In this document: piece by piece, positions 27,158 through 35,046 of the stretch | How positions within the stretch are numbered: the first letter of the stretch is position 1 | How the letters are laid out: the number at the start of each line of letters is the position of its first letter | Source of the DNA: CBDCRK01 sp965220955 | GTDB taxonomy: Bacteria; Desulfobacterota; Binatia; Bin18; CBDCRK01 | Assembly: GCA_965220955.1 (NCBI GenBank) | Contig: CBDCRK010000037.1 | Location: forward strand, 434,001 to 498,000 | Direction: 5' to 3' | Length of the DNA: 64,000 bases | Notes under the pieces: model-generated | What the model saw: only the letters and a program-made list of their open reading frames with translations | What the model was told of the DNA's origin: nothing | Database searches by the model: none | Translations under genes and position numbers: made by a program

Positions 27158-27922
27158 TTACGCTAGCGTCACACCGCCATCAACCACAAGGTTGTGACCG
27201 GTCACAAAGTCGGAAGCCGGCGAGGCCAGAAAGAGGGCAGCACCCACTAGGTCGCGGGGTTCACCCAGGCGACGTAGCGGGGTTTGCCTGCGCATTTCCT
27301 CTTCGACCTCGGGTCGTGTCAAATGCGGTGCCGTCATACCAGTGCGGATATAGCCCGGACTAAAACAGTTCACATAAACACGGTGCCTGGCCCAGCGCAA
27401 CGCCAGAACACGGGTGAGCTGGATTACGCCAGCTTTGGCCGTTGAATACGTCAGCCCAGAGTTAACAATCATACCCGAAATCGAGGCCGTATTAATAATT
27501 TTGCCTCCACCATGAGCAATCATGTAACGCCCCGCAGCCTGGGCGCAGAGAAAAACGCCGGTTAAGTCCACATCGAGCTCTTCCCGCCATTCGGCCTCAC
27601 TCAGGTCCTCAGGCCTCACAATTTTCAGAATGCCCGCATTATTGAAAGCGAAATCCAAACCCCCAAGATGTTCACTGGTAACCCGGACCAATTCTTCGAC
27701 CTGGGTTTTCTCAGATATATCGGTACCCAGCGCTAAAGCTCGACCGCCATGGGCCCGGATTTCATCGGCCACAGACTCCGCTGCCGGTTGGTTGATATCA
27801 CTCACCACAACGGCCGCGCCAGCCTCGGCCAGGCCAAGGGCAATGGCCCGGCCCAAACCTGAGCCTCCTCCAGTCACGTAGCCCCTGTTTCTCGAAAGAT
27901 CGAATAATGGATGTCCACTCAT
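27158..27922 (-). CDS. SDR family NAD(P)-dependent oxidoreductase
   Basis: A 254-residue classical short-chain dehydrogenase: TGGGSGLGRAIALG near residue 17, NNAG near 96, catalytic Ser and YSTAKAG (Tyr/Lys) near 160-164, and PGYIRTGM after it. It oxidises or reduces a small alcohol/ketone. It is convergent with the amidohydrolase gene. The 140-base gap between them holds a gene-like remnant (see findings). Confidence 0.88.
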   Translation of the reverse strand: MSGHPLFDLSRNRGYVTGGGSGLGRAIALGLAEAGAAVVVSDINQPAAESVADEIRAHGGRALALGTDISEKTQVEELVRVTSEHLGGLDFAFNNAGILKIVRPEDLSEAEWREELDVDLTGVFLCAQAAGRYMIAHGGGKIINTASISGMIVNSGLTYSTAKAGVIQLTRVLALRWARHRVYVNCFSPGYIRTGMTAPHLTRPEVEEEMRRQTPLRRLGEPRDLVGAALFLASPASDFVTGHNLVVDGGVTLA

Positions 27923-28149
27923 AGCTGTTCCTTATCCTTGCGCATGCTTGACTTGTTCGCAGTCTGTTACAGCGAGATTCCTCCCTATTTACCGTTGTTT
28001 TGTTCTAACTCTACCATCGTTTCTTGCCTATCCCAACACTCCGAGCGTCTCATGGGTAACGATTGCGCTAAGATAGAAAGGACAAGGGGAACCTTGACCT
28101 TTTAGTTGATGGGATACACTTTGGGTAATACCCGAAAGGAGGTAGGGTT

Positions 28150-28410
28150 ATGACCAAAGCTCTTTCGCTTAAGCTTGATGAGCCTATTTATCGCGAAGCG
28201 GAAAAGATCCGCAAACGGCTCCAGTTGCCGCGCAACGCCTATATTCGTAAGGCTATCAGCCACTACAATGCCCTTTACACCCGGAAATTGTTAGCGCAGC
28301 AGTATCACCAAGCCGCTCGCCGCTTGGGCGCCACTCGCCGCTTGGGCGCCGCTCACCTGCAATATCTGCAAGAGACCGAGCTTCTCGAAGACCTCCCCGA
28401 GGATCTATGA
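28150..28410 (+). CDS. Ribbon-helix-helix-type antitoxin of MazEF-like pair
   Basis: An 86-residue protein with a strong AAAGGAGGT ribosome binding site. Residues 1-40 (LSLKLDEPIYREAEKIRKRLQLPRNAYIRKAI) look like a ribbon-helix-helix fold. Residues around 58-68 contain a doubled RRLGA unit from an 18-base tandem duplication (about 28318-28353). The end overlaps the start of the toxin gene by four bases. Likely role: neutralise the toxin and repress the operon. Confidence 0.75.
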   Translation: MTKALSLKLDEPIYREAEKIRKRLQLPRNAYIRKAISHYNALYTRKLLAQQYHQAARRLGATRRLGAAHLQYLQETELLEDLPEDL

Positions 28411-28772
28411 AGCCTCAGTACGGTCATGTCTACATGGCCGATCTCAATTCCCGCTTTGGCACAAAGCCGGGAAAAGTGCGGCTAGTCGTGGTCGTACAAA
28501 CGGACGCCTTAAACCGCTTCCATCCATCCAGCATCATCTGTCCCTTGACAACAAAAGTTGCCGGCTTTGCTAATCCGTTACGTGTTGCTCTTCCCACAGG
28601 AGTCTCCGGATTGGGCCGCTCCTCGGATATTCTGGTAGATCAGATCAAGGCCATTGATAATTGCCGTCTAGGCCGAAGACTCGGTTCGCTTCCCGATCCC
28701 TATCTCAGTGAACTGCGTCATAAGCTCTTGCTCATATTGGATTTTGTGGAAGAAAGTCGCGCGTCCTTTTAA
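28407..28772 (+). CDS. MazF/PemK family toxin (endoribonuclease)
   Basis: A 121-residue MazF-like protein: GHVYMADLNSRFGTKPGKVRLVVVVQTDALN at the start, IICPLTTKV in the middle, and SDILVDQIKAIDNCRLGRRLGSL near residue 85. MazF proteins cut mRNA at short sites. The start overlaps the antitoxin stop (ATGA). Confidence 0.85.
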   Translation: MKPQYGHVYMADLNSRFGTKPGKVRLVVVVQTDALNRFHPSSIICPLTTKVAGFANPLRVALPTGVSGLGRSSDILVDQIKAIDNCRLGRRLGSLPDPYLSELRHKLLLILDFVEESRASF

Positions 28773-28782
28773 GCCCTGAGGG

Positions 28783-28811
28783 CTTTGAGCTCTCTTCCCG
28801 TGCGTATGACG
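28783..28811 (+). repeat. 29-bp direct repeat, left copy
   Basis: Begins CTTTGAGCTCTCTTCCCGTG and ends CGTATGACG. It matches 32996-33024 at 28 of 29 positions in the same orientation. It lies just behind the MazF gene. Confidence 0.85.
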
Positions 28812-28944
28812 CATGCTAGGGAAAGAACCCCCAGCTCCAAGAGACCATTCCTATTATTGACCGGCAGTAGATGTAGCGTACGCTGCGCGCGCTATACTAC
28901 GACTATTTGGCTTTTTACCAGCTGTCTAGGCCTAGGGAGACTTG

Positions 28945-29250
28945 CTACACTGCCAGAGGTACATAAAGACTTGGTTGTACTCGATTAAAGTTGACCCTTC
29001 TGCTGGACTTCATCCGTACAAATACGACAGGTTTACCTTTGCTTCCATAAGTGTCTAGTAATGCAAGATTGTACAGGCGTATTTCAGGATCATCATCAGG
29101 GAGAATAACCAACTCGAAATTATCTGGCAGTGAGTTGAGTATCCTAGGTTTCGCGAGCAGATAGCGCATTAGATTCCCTAGCAGGGTGATATTCCGCTCG
29201 ACAGCCTTGTTGGGCTTTTTAGTCTGGAGAGTTACTTTCGTTGCCGCCAT
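28945..29250 (-). CDS. DUF5647-like protein
   Basis: A 101-residue protein. NITLLGNLMRYLLAKPRILNSLPDNFELVILPDDDPEI and KGKPVVFVRMKSSR fit the small DUF5647 proteins, of unknown function, which are common in defence and TA-rich accessory regions. It overlaps the end of the upstream gene by 19 bases, so the two are coupled. The gap 28773-28944 holds only repeats. Confidence 0.65.
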   Translation of the reverse strand: MAATKVTLQTKKPNKAVERNITLLGNLMRYLLAKPRILNSLPDNFELVILPDDDPEIRLYNLALLDTYGSKGKPVVFVRMKSSRRVNFNRVQPSLYVPLAV

Positions 29251-29567
29251 CGCTCGTACCTCCGTCGATAATTCTCCCAGTTATGAGCTAGATCTTCGAT
29301 AGCAAATGTAAGGGCTTCGTTATAGTCCTGTATAGCCATATCGGTCTTTTCGGTTTTGCCAGAAGGACGAAGTACATCACGGTGCGCTACATTGTGGGCC
29401 GTGTCATATCGTACGATTGGCTTCCACTCGTCGTTGAAGCGACACTCCAACTGCACCACAAATTTGAGTACGCGGTTTCGATCCAGCTCAAACCGGACGC
29501 GCACAGCATTCCTGTCGTCGAGCAGACGACGAAACTCGACGGTTCGCACCTCCTCCCCCCAGAACAA
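29232..29567 (-). CDS. Uncharacterised protein (DUF7718-like)
   Basis: A 111-residue protein, probably alpha/beta: VEFRRLLDDRNAVRVRFELDRN and FVVQLECRFNDEWKPIVRYDTAHN, then a helix with ALTFAIEDLAHNWENYRRRYERWR. I recall this type beside DUF5647 genes. No catalytic motif is evident. The pair resembles a TA pair in size and coupling, but toxicity is not shown by anything in the sequence. Confidence 0.6.
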   Translation of the reverse strand: MFWGEEVRTVEFRRLLDDRNAVRVRFELDRNRVLKFVVQLECRFNDEWKPIVRYDTAHNVAHRDVLRPSGKTEKTDMAIQDYNEALTFAIEDLAHNWENYRRRYERWRQRK

Positions 29568-29612
29568 CTCTATGACCGCCGAAGCAATGATAGTACATTA
29601 TTGTACACTTTC

Positions 29613-29647
29613 CTAAAAGAAAGGGGGGCGATTCCTCACCCCCCTTC
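29613..29647 (-). terminator. Hairpin terminator between the His-rich gene and the DUF pair
   Basis: Stem AAGGGGGG (29621-29628) with CCCCCCTT (29639-29646), loop of 10 bases. On the minus strand it is followed by TTTCTTTT. It would stop transcripts leaving the repeat-protein gene. Confidence 0.7.
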
Positions 29648-29757
29648 TTGGACTGGATGTTAAGGATTACTCCTTCCTTAACCGTCCTCCTTAGATCTGT
29701 TTGATTCGTGCTACTAAATAGAAGCTAAAAAGTTCTTTCATAAATCCTTATGCCGAC

Positions 29758-29955
29758 CTAGCCATAGCCTTGGCCCATTCCCGCAAACACGTCACAGTCA
29801 AGGCTTTCGGCATCTCGACCCTTATGACCCCTATTGGGGAAGGTCCCAGTGAAGCTTTGGAGATCGCCCAGGGATGCACGCTCGTCAACGCGCTCCCCAG
29901 CCGGCCTGAGTCCCGCCGCCGCACCCGTGCCTTCCGTGGCCTGCGCATCCGCCAC
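29758..29955 (-). pseudogene. Degenerate in-frame tail of the His-rich repeat protein
   Basis: Directly after the TAG stop of the next gene the same frame goes on VADAQATEGTGAAAGL, the typical beginning of the next Calx-beta-like module (VADAxxxEGTG) seen in related surface proteins after a VPGPAAL linker. After about 20 residues the resemblance is lost. I read this as the broken 3' part of a once longer gene. Confidence 0.65.
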
Positions 29956-32292
29956 CTACAGCGCCGCCGGGCCGGGGACGGTCCGTGTGAGGGTGTTCGA
30001 GAGGCGCCTGCTGTCCGCTGTGCAGATCCCGCCCGCCGCGTCACAGGCGCGCCCGCTCGCCAGCGTGACCGTCACGTCGGCGTGAGAGTCCGGCTCGACC
30101 GTGATCTCCCACAGGTCGCTGCGGCCGTCCACCCGCCGCGCGCGTGTCACCTGCCCCCCGGTCACCGCAAAGGACTCGTCTCGCAGCGCCTTGTAGCTGA
30201 TCGCCACCGGCTCGTTGAACGCGAGCCGGAAGGTGAACACGCCGCTGCCCGCATGTTCCGCTGGCACCCCGGTGAAGCTCGCCGTCAGCTCGGGCGGCGC
30301 TTCGTCCGGTGGCTCCTCCGCCGGCGTCTCCTCCTCCGCCGGGCCGGGGACGGTTGCCGTCAGCTCGTTGGCAAGCCGCCGCCCGTCCGCCGTGCACACC
30401 GCGCCCGCCTCCTCGCAGGCGCGCTCGGCCGCGAGCAGGATCGTTACGTCCGCATCCGAGTCCGGCTCGACCGTGATCTCCCACAGGTCGCTGCGGCTGT
30501 CCACCCGCCGCGCGCGCGTCACCTGCCCCCCGGTCACCGCAAAGGACTCGTCTCGCAGCGCTTTGTAGCTGATCGCCACCGGCTCGTTGAACGCGAGCTG
30601 GAAGGTGAACGTGCCGCTGCCCGCATGTTCCGCCGGCATCCCGGTGAAGCTTGCCGTCAGCGCGGGCGACGCTTCGTCCTGCGGCGCTTCGTCCTGCGGC
30701 GCTTCGTCCGATGGCGCTTCGTCCGATGGCTCGTCCGCCGGCGGGCCGGGGATGACGGCTACCGGCCCGTTTGCGAGCCGCCGCCCGTATGACGTGCACA
30801 CCGCGCCCGCCTCTGTGCAGGCGCGCTCCGCCACGAGAAGGATCATCACGTCCGCCTCCGAGTCCGGCGCGATCGTGATCTCCCACAGGTCGCTGAGGCC
30901 GTCCACCTCGCGGACGTGCGTCACCGCGCCGCCGGTGACTACCAGGGCGTCGTCCCGCAGTGCCCCATGGCCTGTCGTCATCAGTGGATCGCTGAACTCG
31001 ATCCAGAAGGCGAACGTGCTGCTGCCCGCATGCGTCGCCGGCACGTCGGTGAAACTCGCCGTCAGCGCTTCGGTCGGGCCGGGGATGATCACCCCTATCC
31101 AGTTCGCCATCGCGAGCTGCCGCCCGTCCACCGTACACACCGCGCTCACTTCCGCGCAAGCGCCGTCCGGCGCAACGAAGACCTGCACCTCGCCGTCGGA
31201 ATCCGGCTCTACCGTAATCTCCCACAGACCGCCGCGACCGTCCACCCGGCGGGCATCCATCGCCACGCCGCCGATGACTACCAGAACGTCGTCCCGCATC
31301 GCTGTCTCGTCCGTCGTCACCGGCTCGCTGAACTCGGCACGCAGCGTGAACGCGACGCTGCCTGTGTGCGCCGCCGGCACGTCGGTAAAGCTCACCGTCA
31401 GCTCAGGCGGCGCGTCGTCAGACTTTGCGCTGCCATCCACCTCCTGCTTCTGAGACTCTGGATCGGGCACAAAGTCGAAACTGCGAGAAGAAGCTGACGA
31501 GTGGGCATGCGTTGTATAATCTACTACATCCTGGCCAGCGCCGGTTACATTTATAATTCTATGGGATGGGATTGGTCCGTCTGGCAGTAGAGCCTGAGCC
31601 TCATGCCAGTCATGCGTCGTATGCAATCTGTCATATGAGTGCGTGTGGTCAAGATAATGATGATGTCTGAGGAGACCATCATGGGTATGAACCGCTACAT
31701 GAAAATGCTCATCCCGATGACGCACCACATGACTGCCATATACACGCCCGCTCTGCTCCCAATGGATATGCTCTTGTCCGATTACATGATCCTCGTGTTG
31801 TCGAAACTGTGCCACGTTGTCCGTGTGCTCGTGTATGCACACATTCAGACCGGGACATGTCCCACTTGAGACATGTCCATGAATGTAAATATGACGATGC
31901 TGGTGGTCTTGTCCATCATCATGGTTAAATGAATGCGTATGGAGTAGCCGGATACGTGGATCATGAGGATCATTGGCAAACAGGTCATCAACTTCGTCAG
32001 AGAGGACAGGGCCTAGATACGGTACGCCTGTGTGATCAAGAAGAGCACTCGACTCTCCGGGGAGTAGGTCTTCATGCCACGCACCTGCGGCATGCCTCGC
32101 GAGAGCCTCCTCAGGAGTCTCCATGTCACGGGGTTGAACCGTATGGGAATGATCCGTAGTCGTGTGGATATGATCTACATAGTTCCCATGACCGTGCGTC
32201 ACCGTGTGCTCGTGAGGGCTCGTTTCTACCTGTGCCTGCACCTGAGAAATAGAAACGAGCAGAAGCAATGTGGGAACCAGAAGGTGTTTCAT
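29956..32292 (-). CDS. Secreted His-rich protein with four Ig-like repeats, probably truncated
   Basis: A 778-residue exported protein. Residues 1-20 are a signal peptide ending VQA. Residues 22-266 hold about 43 His, mostly as HxH pairs (HEH, HGH, HIH, HSH, HTH, HQHRH, RHHH), which suggests metal binding. Then come four repeats of about 105 residues (297-405, 409-515, 543-650, 667-776), each LTxSFTxVPAxHxGS ... LWEITVEPDSxADV ... ACxxAGAVCTxDGRRL, separated by PGP and acidic Pro/Glu linkers (DEAPSDEAPQDEAPQDEA). The last two repeats are nearly identical. The protein ends GPAAL at a TAG exactly where another module should begin. GC is well above the window average. Role unknown; cell-surface metal binding or adhesion is possible. 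Confidence 0.8.
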   Translation of the reverse strand: MKHLLVPTLLLLVSISQVQAQVETSPHEHTVTHGHGNYVDHIHTTTDHSHTVQPRDMETPEEALARHAAGAWHEDLLPGESSALLDHTGVPYLGPVLSDEVDDLFANDPHDPRIRLLHTHSFNHDDGQDHQHRHIYIHGHVSSGTCPGLNVCIHEHTDNVAQFRQHEDHVIGQEHIHWEQSGRVYGSHVVRHRDEHFHVAVHTHDGLLRHHHYLDHTHSYDRLHTTHDWHEAQALLPDGPIPSHRIINVTGAGQDVVDYTTHAHSSASSRSFDFVPDPESQKQEVDGSAKSDDAPPELTVSFTDVPAAHTGSVAFTLRAEFSEPVTTDETAMRDDVLVVIGGVAMDARRVDGRGGLWEITVEPDSDGEVQVFVAPDGACAEVSAVCTVDGRQLAMANWIGVIIPGPTEALTASFTDVPATHAGSSTFAFWIEFSDPLMTTGHGALRDDALVVTGGAVTHVREVDGLSDLWEITIAPDSEADVMILLVAERACTEAGAVCTSYGRRLANGPVAVIPGPPADEPSDEAPSDEAPQDEAPQDEASPALTASFTGMPAEHAGSGTFTFQLAFNEPVAISYKALRDESFAVTGGQVTRARRVDSRSDLWEITVEPDSDADVTILLAAERACEEAGAVCTADGRRLANELTATVPGPAEEETPAEEPPDEAPPELTASFTGVPAEHAGSGVFTFRLAFNEPVAISYKALRDESFAVTGGQVTRARRVDGRSDLWEITVEPDSHADVTVTLASGRACDAAGGICTADSRRLSNTLTRTVPGPAAL

Positions 32293-32662
32293 TGTCTTCC
32301 TCCGATTCTTCTAGATTTTGTGTGGGCAAAGAGCCATCATGGCACGCGAAGCTGTGCGGAAAGCCGGATTGTCGGGAAGTAGCAGAGTGGCGACCCGCAG
32401 GACGCGGGCGCGACAAGAAATCGGCGCTTTTAATTGTACCGCAATAGTTTTGCGATACGGCTGTCAAGCCTTCATTTGTCTGGAGGAAGTGGGCTGAATA
32501 CTGTCGCTCCGTATGAACCATGACTGGTCTCCTTGCGAACATTTCCTGCCACAACCGCACAGCGCACAATACAAGCACAACGTTACCCGGATGAGAAAGC
32601 ACAATCAAGCGCCGGTTTTGCATCTTTTAGGTTTGAAACCACATGATGAGCCCCCAGTATCT

Positions 32663-32876
32663 GATAAGATCCTTTGTGTTACCTTTGCCGCTGTGTAAGG
32701 AGCTGATATGCCAGAACGTTTGTCATGGACAGGCCGTGGCAAGCGGCGCGCGAGCGGGCCGTCGCCGGGACGCTGGCGAGGCCCGGCCGGCCAGAAAGGC
32801 ACGGGAAATCAGGCTCTTGCCGCGTCCCCTGGGGAGCGGGGACGAGAGGACAGAAGTTGACACAAAGGATCTTATC
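32663..32876. mobile_element. MITE-like element with 17-bp exact inverted ends
   Basis: GATAAGATCCTTTGTGT at 32663-32679 recurs inverted at 32860-32876, giving a 214-base unit; similarity continues a few bases inward. The interior is GC-rich and has no convincing gene. No target duplication is obvious. The rest of the 780-base gap 32293-33074 holds an 18-bp palindrome GCCGGACCATGGTCCGGC (32959-32976) and the repeats listed separately; no gene is supported. Confidence 0.5.
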
Positions 32877-32995
32877 CGCCATTAGGGAGACGGCTCAGCT
32901 ATCGCTGAGGAGAAGGAAATTCAGACTGAGACACTACCCAAGCGCCGGCACTCGAAGGGCCGGACCATGGTCCGGCGGTCCCATAGAGCGAAACC

Positions 32996-33024
32996 CTTTG
33001 AGATCTCTTCCCGTGCGTATGACG
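32996..33024 (+). repeat. 29-bp direct repeat, right copy
   Basis: CTTTGAGATCTCTTCCCGTG then CGTATGACG; partner of 28783-28811, one mismatch. Lies 50 bases before the end of the SDR gene. Confidence 0.85.
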
Positions 33025-33047
33025 TAGGCTACAACTCACTCAGAAAA

Positions 33048-33071
33048 GTAGGGTGGGCATTGCCCACCTAC
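33048..33071. repeat. Perfect palindrome GTAGGGTGGGCA/TGCCCACCTAC
   Basis: A near-perfect 24-bp palindrome directly beyond the SDR stop codon. Same family as the palindromes at 38.6, 39.9, 61.4 and 63.0 kb. May act as transcript end structure. Confidence 0.75.
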
Positions 33072-33074
33072 TCC

Positions 33075-33845
33075 TCAGATCAGTGAGCGGGACTGGCAAC
33101 CGTCCACAGTAATGGAAGCACCGGAAACCCAGCGGGCCCGATCTGAGGCTAAGAACACCACTACGTCCGCCACTTCCTCGGGCGAGCCAAAGCGGCCAAA
33201 CGGCAGATCGCTCTTAACAAATGCGGCTATAGCGTCGGGCGCTTCTTTCTGCCTTTGTTCCCACACCCCTCCAGGAAAAATGATCGAGCCCGGGGCCACA
33301 CTGTTCACGCGGATTCCCTGCGGGGCAAGATCCCGGGCCATGGTTTTCGCAAGGCTAATCATGGCTGCCTTGGCTGAGTTGTAGGTCATGGGTCCTCCCC
33401 ACTCCCGACCGAAGATCGAAGCAATATTAATGATACATCCACCTTTTTGCTTTTGCATAAGCGGCGCTACCAGCTGACAGAGCCGCAGAGCGGAAAAGAA
33501 GTTAAGCTCAAACCCAGCACGCCAGTCTTCTTCGGAAGCTTTCAGGTTCCCTCCCGGACGCCCTGCCCCAACATTGTTCACTAACACATCGACTCTGCCA
33601 AAACGCTTTTCCGTCTCTTCCATCCAGCGGCGGGTATCTCCCTCTTGGGTCACATCAACGGCCAGTGCTAGTATGTCTGCACTCCGGCCCTGCATTTCCT
33701 TGGCCGTCTGATCCAGACCCTCCTGTCCCCGCGCGCAAAGGCTTAGCCGACACCCTTCTGCCGCTAGGCCCAGAGCAATCGCTTTACCAATCCCCCTGCT
33801 TGCACCCGTCACCATCGCCACTTTCTCTTTCAGTCCCAGATCCAT
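33075..33845 (-). CDS. SDR family oxidoreductase (3-oxoacyl-ACP reductase-like)
   Basis: A 256-residue classical SDR: VTGASRGIGKAIALGLAAEG near residue 12, NNVGAG near 92, IASIFGREWGGPMTYNSAKAAMI with the Tyr and Lys near 158-162, and the closing GASITVDGCQSRSLI. Likely reduces or oxidises a ketone/alcohol, perhaps as CoA ester given the adjacent CoA genes on the other strand. An AAGGAGGA ribosome binding site precedes the start. Confidence 0.88.
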   Translation of the reverse strand: MDLGLKEKVAMVTGASRGIGKAIALGLAAEGCRLSLCARGQEGLDQTAKEMQGRSADILALAVDVTQEGDTRRWMEETEKRFGRVDVLVNNVGAGRPGGNLKASEEDWRAGFELNFFSALRLCQLVAPLMQKQKGGCIINIASIFGREWGGPMTYNSAKAAMISLAKTMARDLAPQGIRVNSVAPGSIIFPGGVWEQRQKEAPDAIAAFVKSDLPFGRFGSPEEVADVVVFLASDRARWVSGASITVDGCQSRSLI

Positions 33846-33921
33846 ATCTTCCTCCTTAATTGAAGCGCTGCTTTGTAGGAGCCTTGGGCAATTCTTCTCA
33901 AGGATCTCACAGCGTCTTTTA

Positions 33922-34073
33922 TCCCCCTCACCCGCCTACCCTGCGGGTAGGCACCCTCTCCCCCAAAGGGGAGAGGGAACTCTTAGTTGCTAACCTCCCT
34001 CTCCCGCTGGGAACTCTTGGTTACTAACCCTCCCTCTCCCGCGGCCTTGCGGGAGAGGGCTGGGGTGAGGGTC
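33922..34073. repeat. Cluster of CCCTCACCC/GGGAGAGGG repeats
   Basis: Three or so imperfect units: CCCTCTCCCCCAAAGGGGAG with AGGGAACTCT, a second half unit CCCTCTCCCGCTGG with GGAACTCTTGG, and CTCTCCCGCGGCCTTGCGGG with AGAGGG. They fill most of the 330-base gap between the SDR and crotonase genes; no gene is seen there. Confidence 0.75.
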
Positions 34074-34176
34074 CTGTTAAGAATCGCCGAATACACTCTT
34101 GCCCCCTCATACTTTTTTTTGCCCACTCTTGCCAGAGGGGAGGCTCTCAGCCTATAAGGCTGGCAGGAGGAACTTT

Positions 34177-34902
34177 ATGGCGGAACACTTCCTGCTCAAA
34201 AAAGAAGGACGCATTGCTACCTTAATATTTAACCGACCAGAGAAACGTAACCCCTTAAACGAAGAGATCATTCTGGAAATGGAGAGTCTTTTGCATCAGG
34301 TCCGAGATGACCGCGAGGTCCGGGTGCTGGTTATCACCGGCACCGGCAACACCTTTTCTGCCGGCGCCGACCTGTCCACACTTAAGGGCGTCACCGACAT
34401 AGAAGAACGGCAACGTCTCTTTATTCCTCTGGGCAAGCGCCGGGCTAGACTCGTTGGACGAACCTTCCGTCTTCTTGCTGGCCTTGAGCAGCTCACCATT
34501 GCCGCGGTCAACGGGTTTGCCGTTGGCGGTGGCTGGGGTATTGCCCTGGCATGCGATCTTCGCATTGCTGTCGAAGGGGCAGAGTTCTGGTTCCCAGAAG
34601 TGGACCTGGGGGTACCCTTGAGTCCTGAGTCTTCGGCCCTGCTCACTGCGCTGGTGGGACCTTCTTTGGCCAAGGAGATCATTATTACCTGCCAGCACTA
34701 TAAGGCCGAAGAACTCCTTCGCCTGGGCATGCTTAATCGCGTTGTGTCGGCTAAGGATTTGATGACTACAGTCTATGACCTAGCCCACACCATTGCCAAT
34801 AAAAACCCCAACGCAGTAACCGCAACTAAAGCCACGGTAAACGCCCTGGCTCAGGGCCAGAGCGTGATCCGGCCTGATCTGCTGATGGTCAGGGAGGAGT
34901 AA
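34177..34902 (+). CDS. Enoyl-CoA hydratase/isomerase family protein
   Basis: A 241-residue crotonase started at MAEHFLLKKEGRIATLIFNRPEK behind GCAGGAGGA. Oxyanion-hole segments TGNTFSAGADLSTLKG near residue 65 and VNGFAVGGGWGIALACDLRIA near 112; Glu of WFPEVDLGV near 140 is at the catalytic position. The C-terminus is about 15-20 residues shorter than usual and lacks the terminal lid helix segment. First gene of the rightward catabolic run 34177-41210. Confidence 0.85.
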   Translation: MAEHFLLKKEGRIATLIFNRPEKRNPLNEEIILEMESLLHQVRDDREVRVLVITGTGNTFSAGADLSTLKGVTDIEERQRLFIPLGKRRARLVGRTFRLLAGLEQLTIAAVNGFAVGGGWGIALACDLRIAVEGAEFWFPEVDLGVPLSPESSALLTALVGPSLAKEIIITCQHYKAEELLRLGMLNRVVSAKDLMTTVYDLAHTIANKNPNAVTATKATVNALAQGQSVIRPDLLMVREE

Positions 34903-34940
34903 AACTCTTGTGAAACTCTTGGGACAGGCCACGGATAGCT

Positions 34941-35018
34941 CCTCACCCTAACCCTCTCCTCAAAGAGGAGAGGGAATCTCCCTCGCCCGGAAAGGGAGAG
35001 AGTAGGGATGAGGGTTTA
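34941..35018. repeat. CCCTCACCC/CTCTCC repeat between crotonase and CoA-transferase
   Basis: CTCACCCTAACCCTCTCC, AAAGAGGAGAGGG, then an inverted GGGAGAGAGTAGGGATGAGG. It sits inside the presumed operon and would form a strong RNA hairpin. Confidence 0.75.
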
Positions 35019-35046
35019 AAAACACGCTCCTAAAAGGACCCTTTAT

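Noticed and set aside
28785..28988. 67-codon plus-strand frame after mazF
   Set aside because: It lies over the 29-bp repeat and a divergent palindrome and has no protein-like features.
29770..30792. Long open frame of 340 codons on the plus strand opposite the His-rich repeat protein
   Set aside because: Its product is a low-complexity Arg/Ala-rich sequence caused by the GC-rich repeats of the real gene on the other strand; no ribosome binding site or known fold.
30041..31225. 394-codon minus-strand frame within the repeat protein gene
   Set aside because: A frame-shifted shadow (Gly/Arg-rich) of the same repeats; the other frame has signal peptide, domain repeats and linkers.
32126..32623. 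165-codon minus-strand frame upstream of the His-rich gene
   Set aside because: It overlaps the real signal-peptide start in another frame, has no ribosome binding site and random composition.
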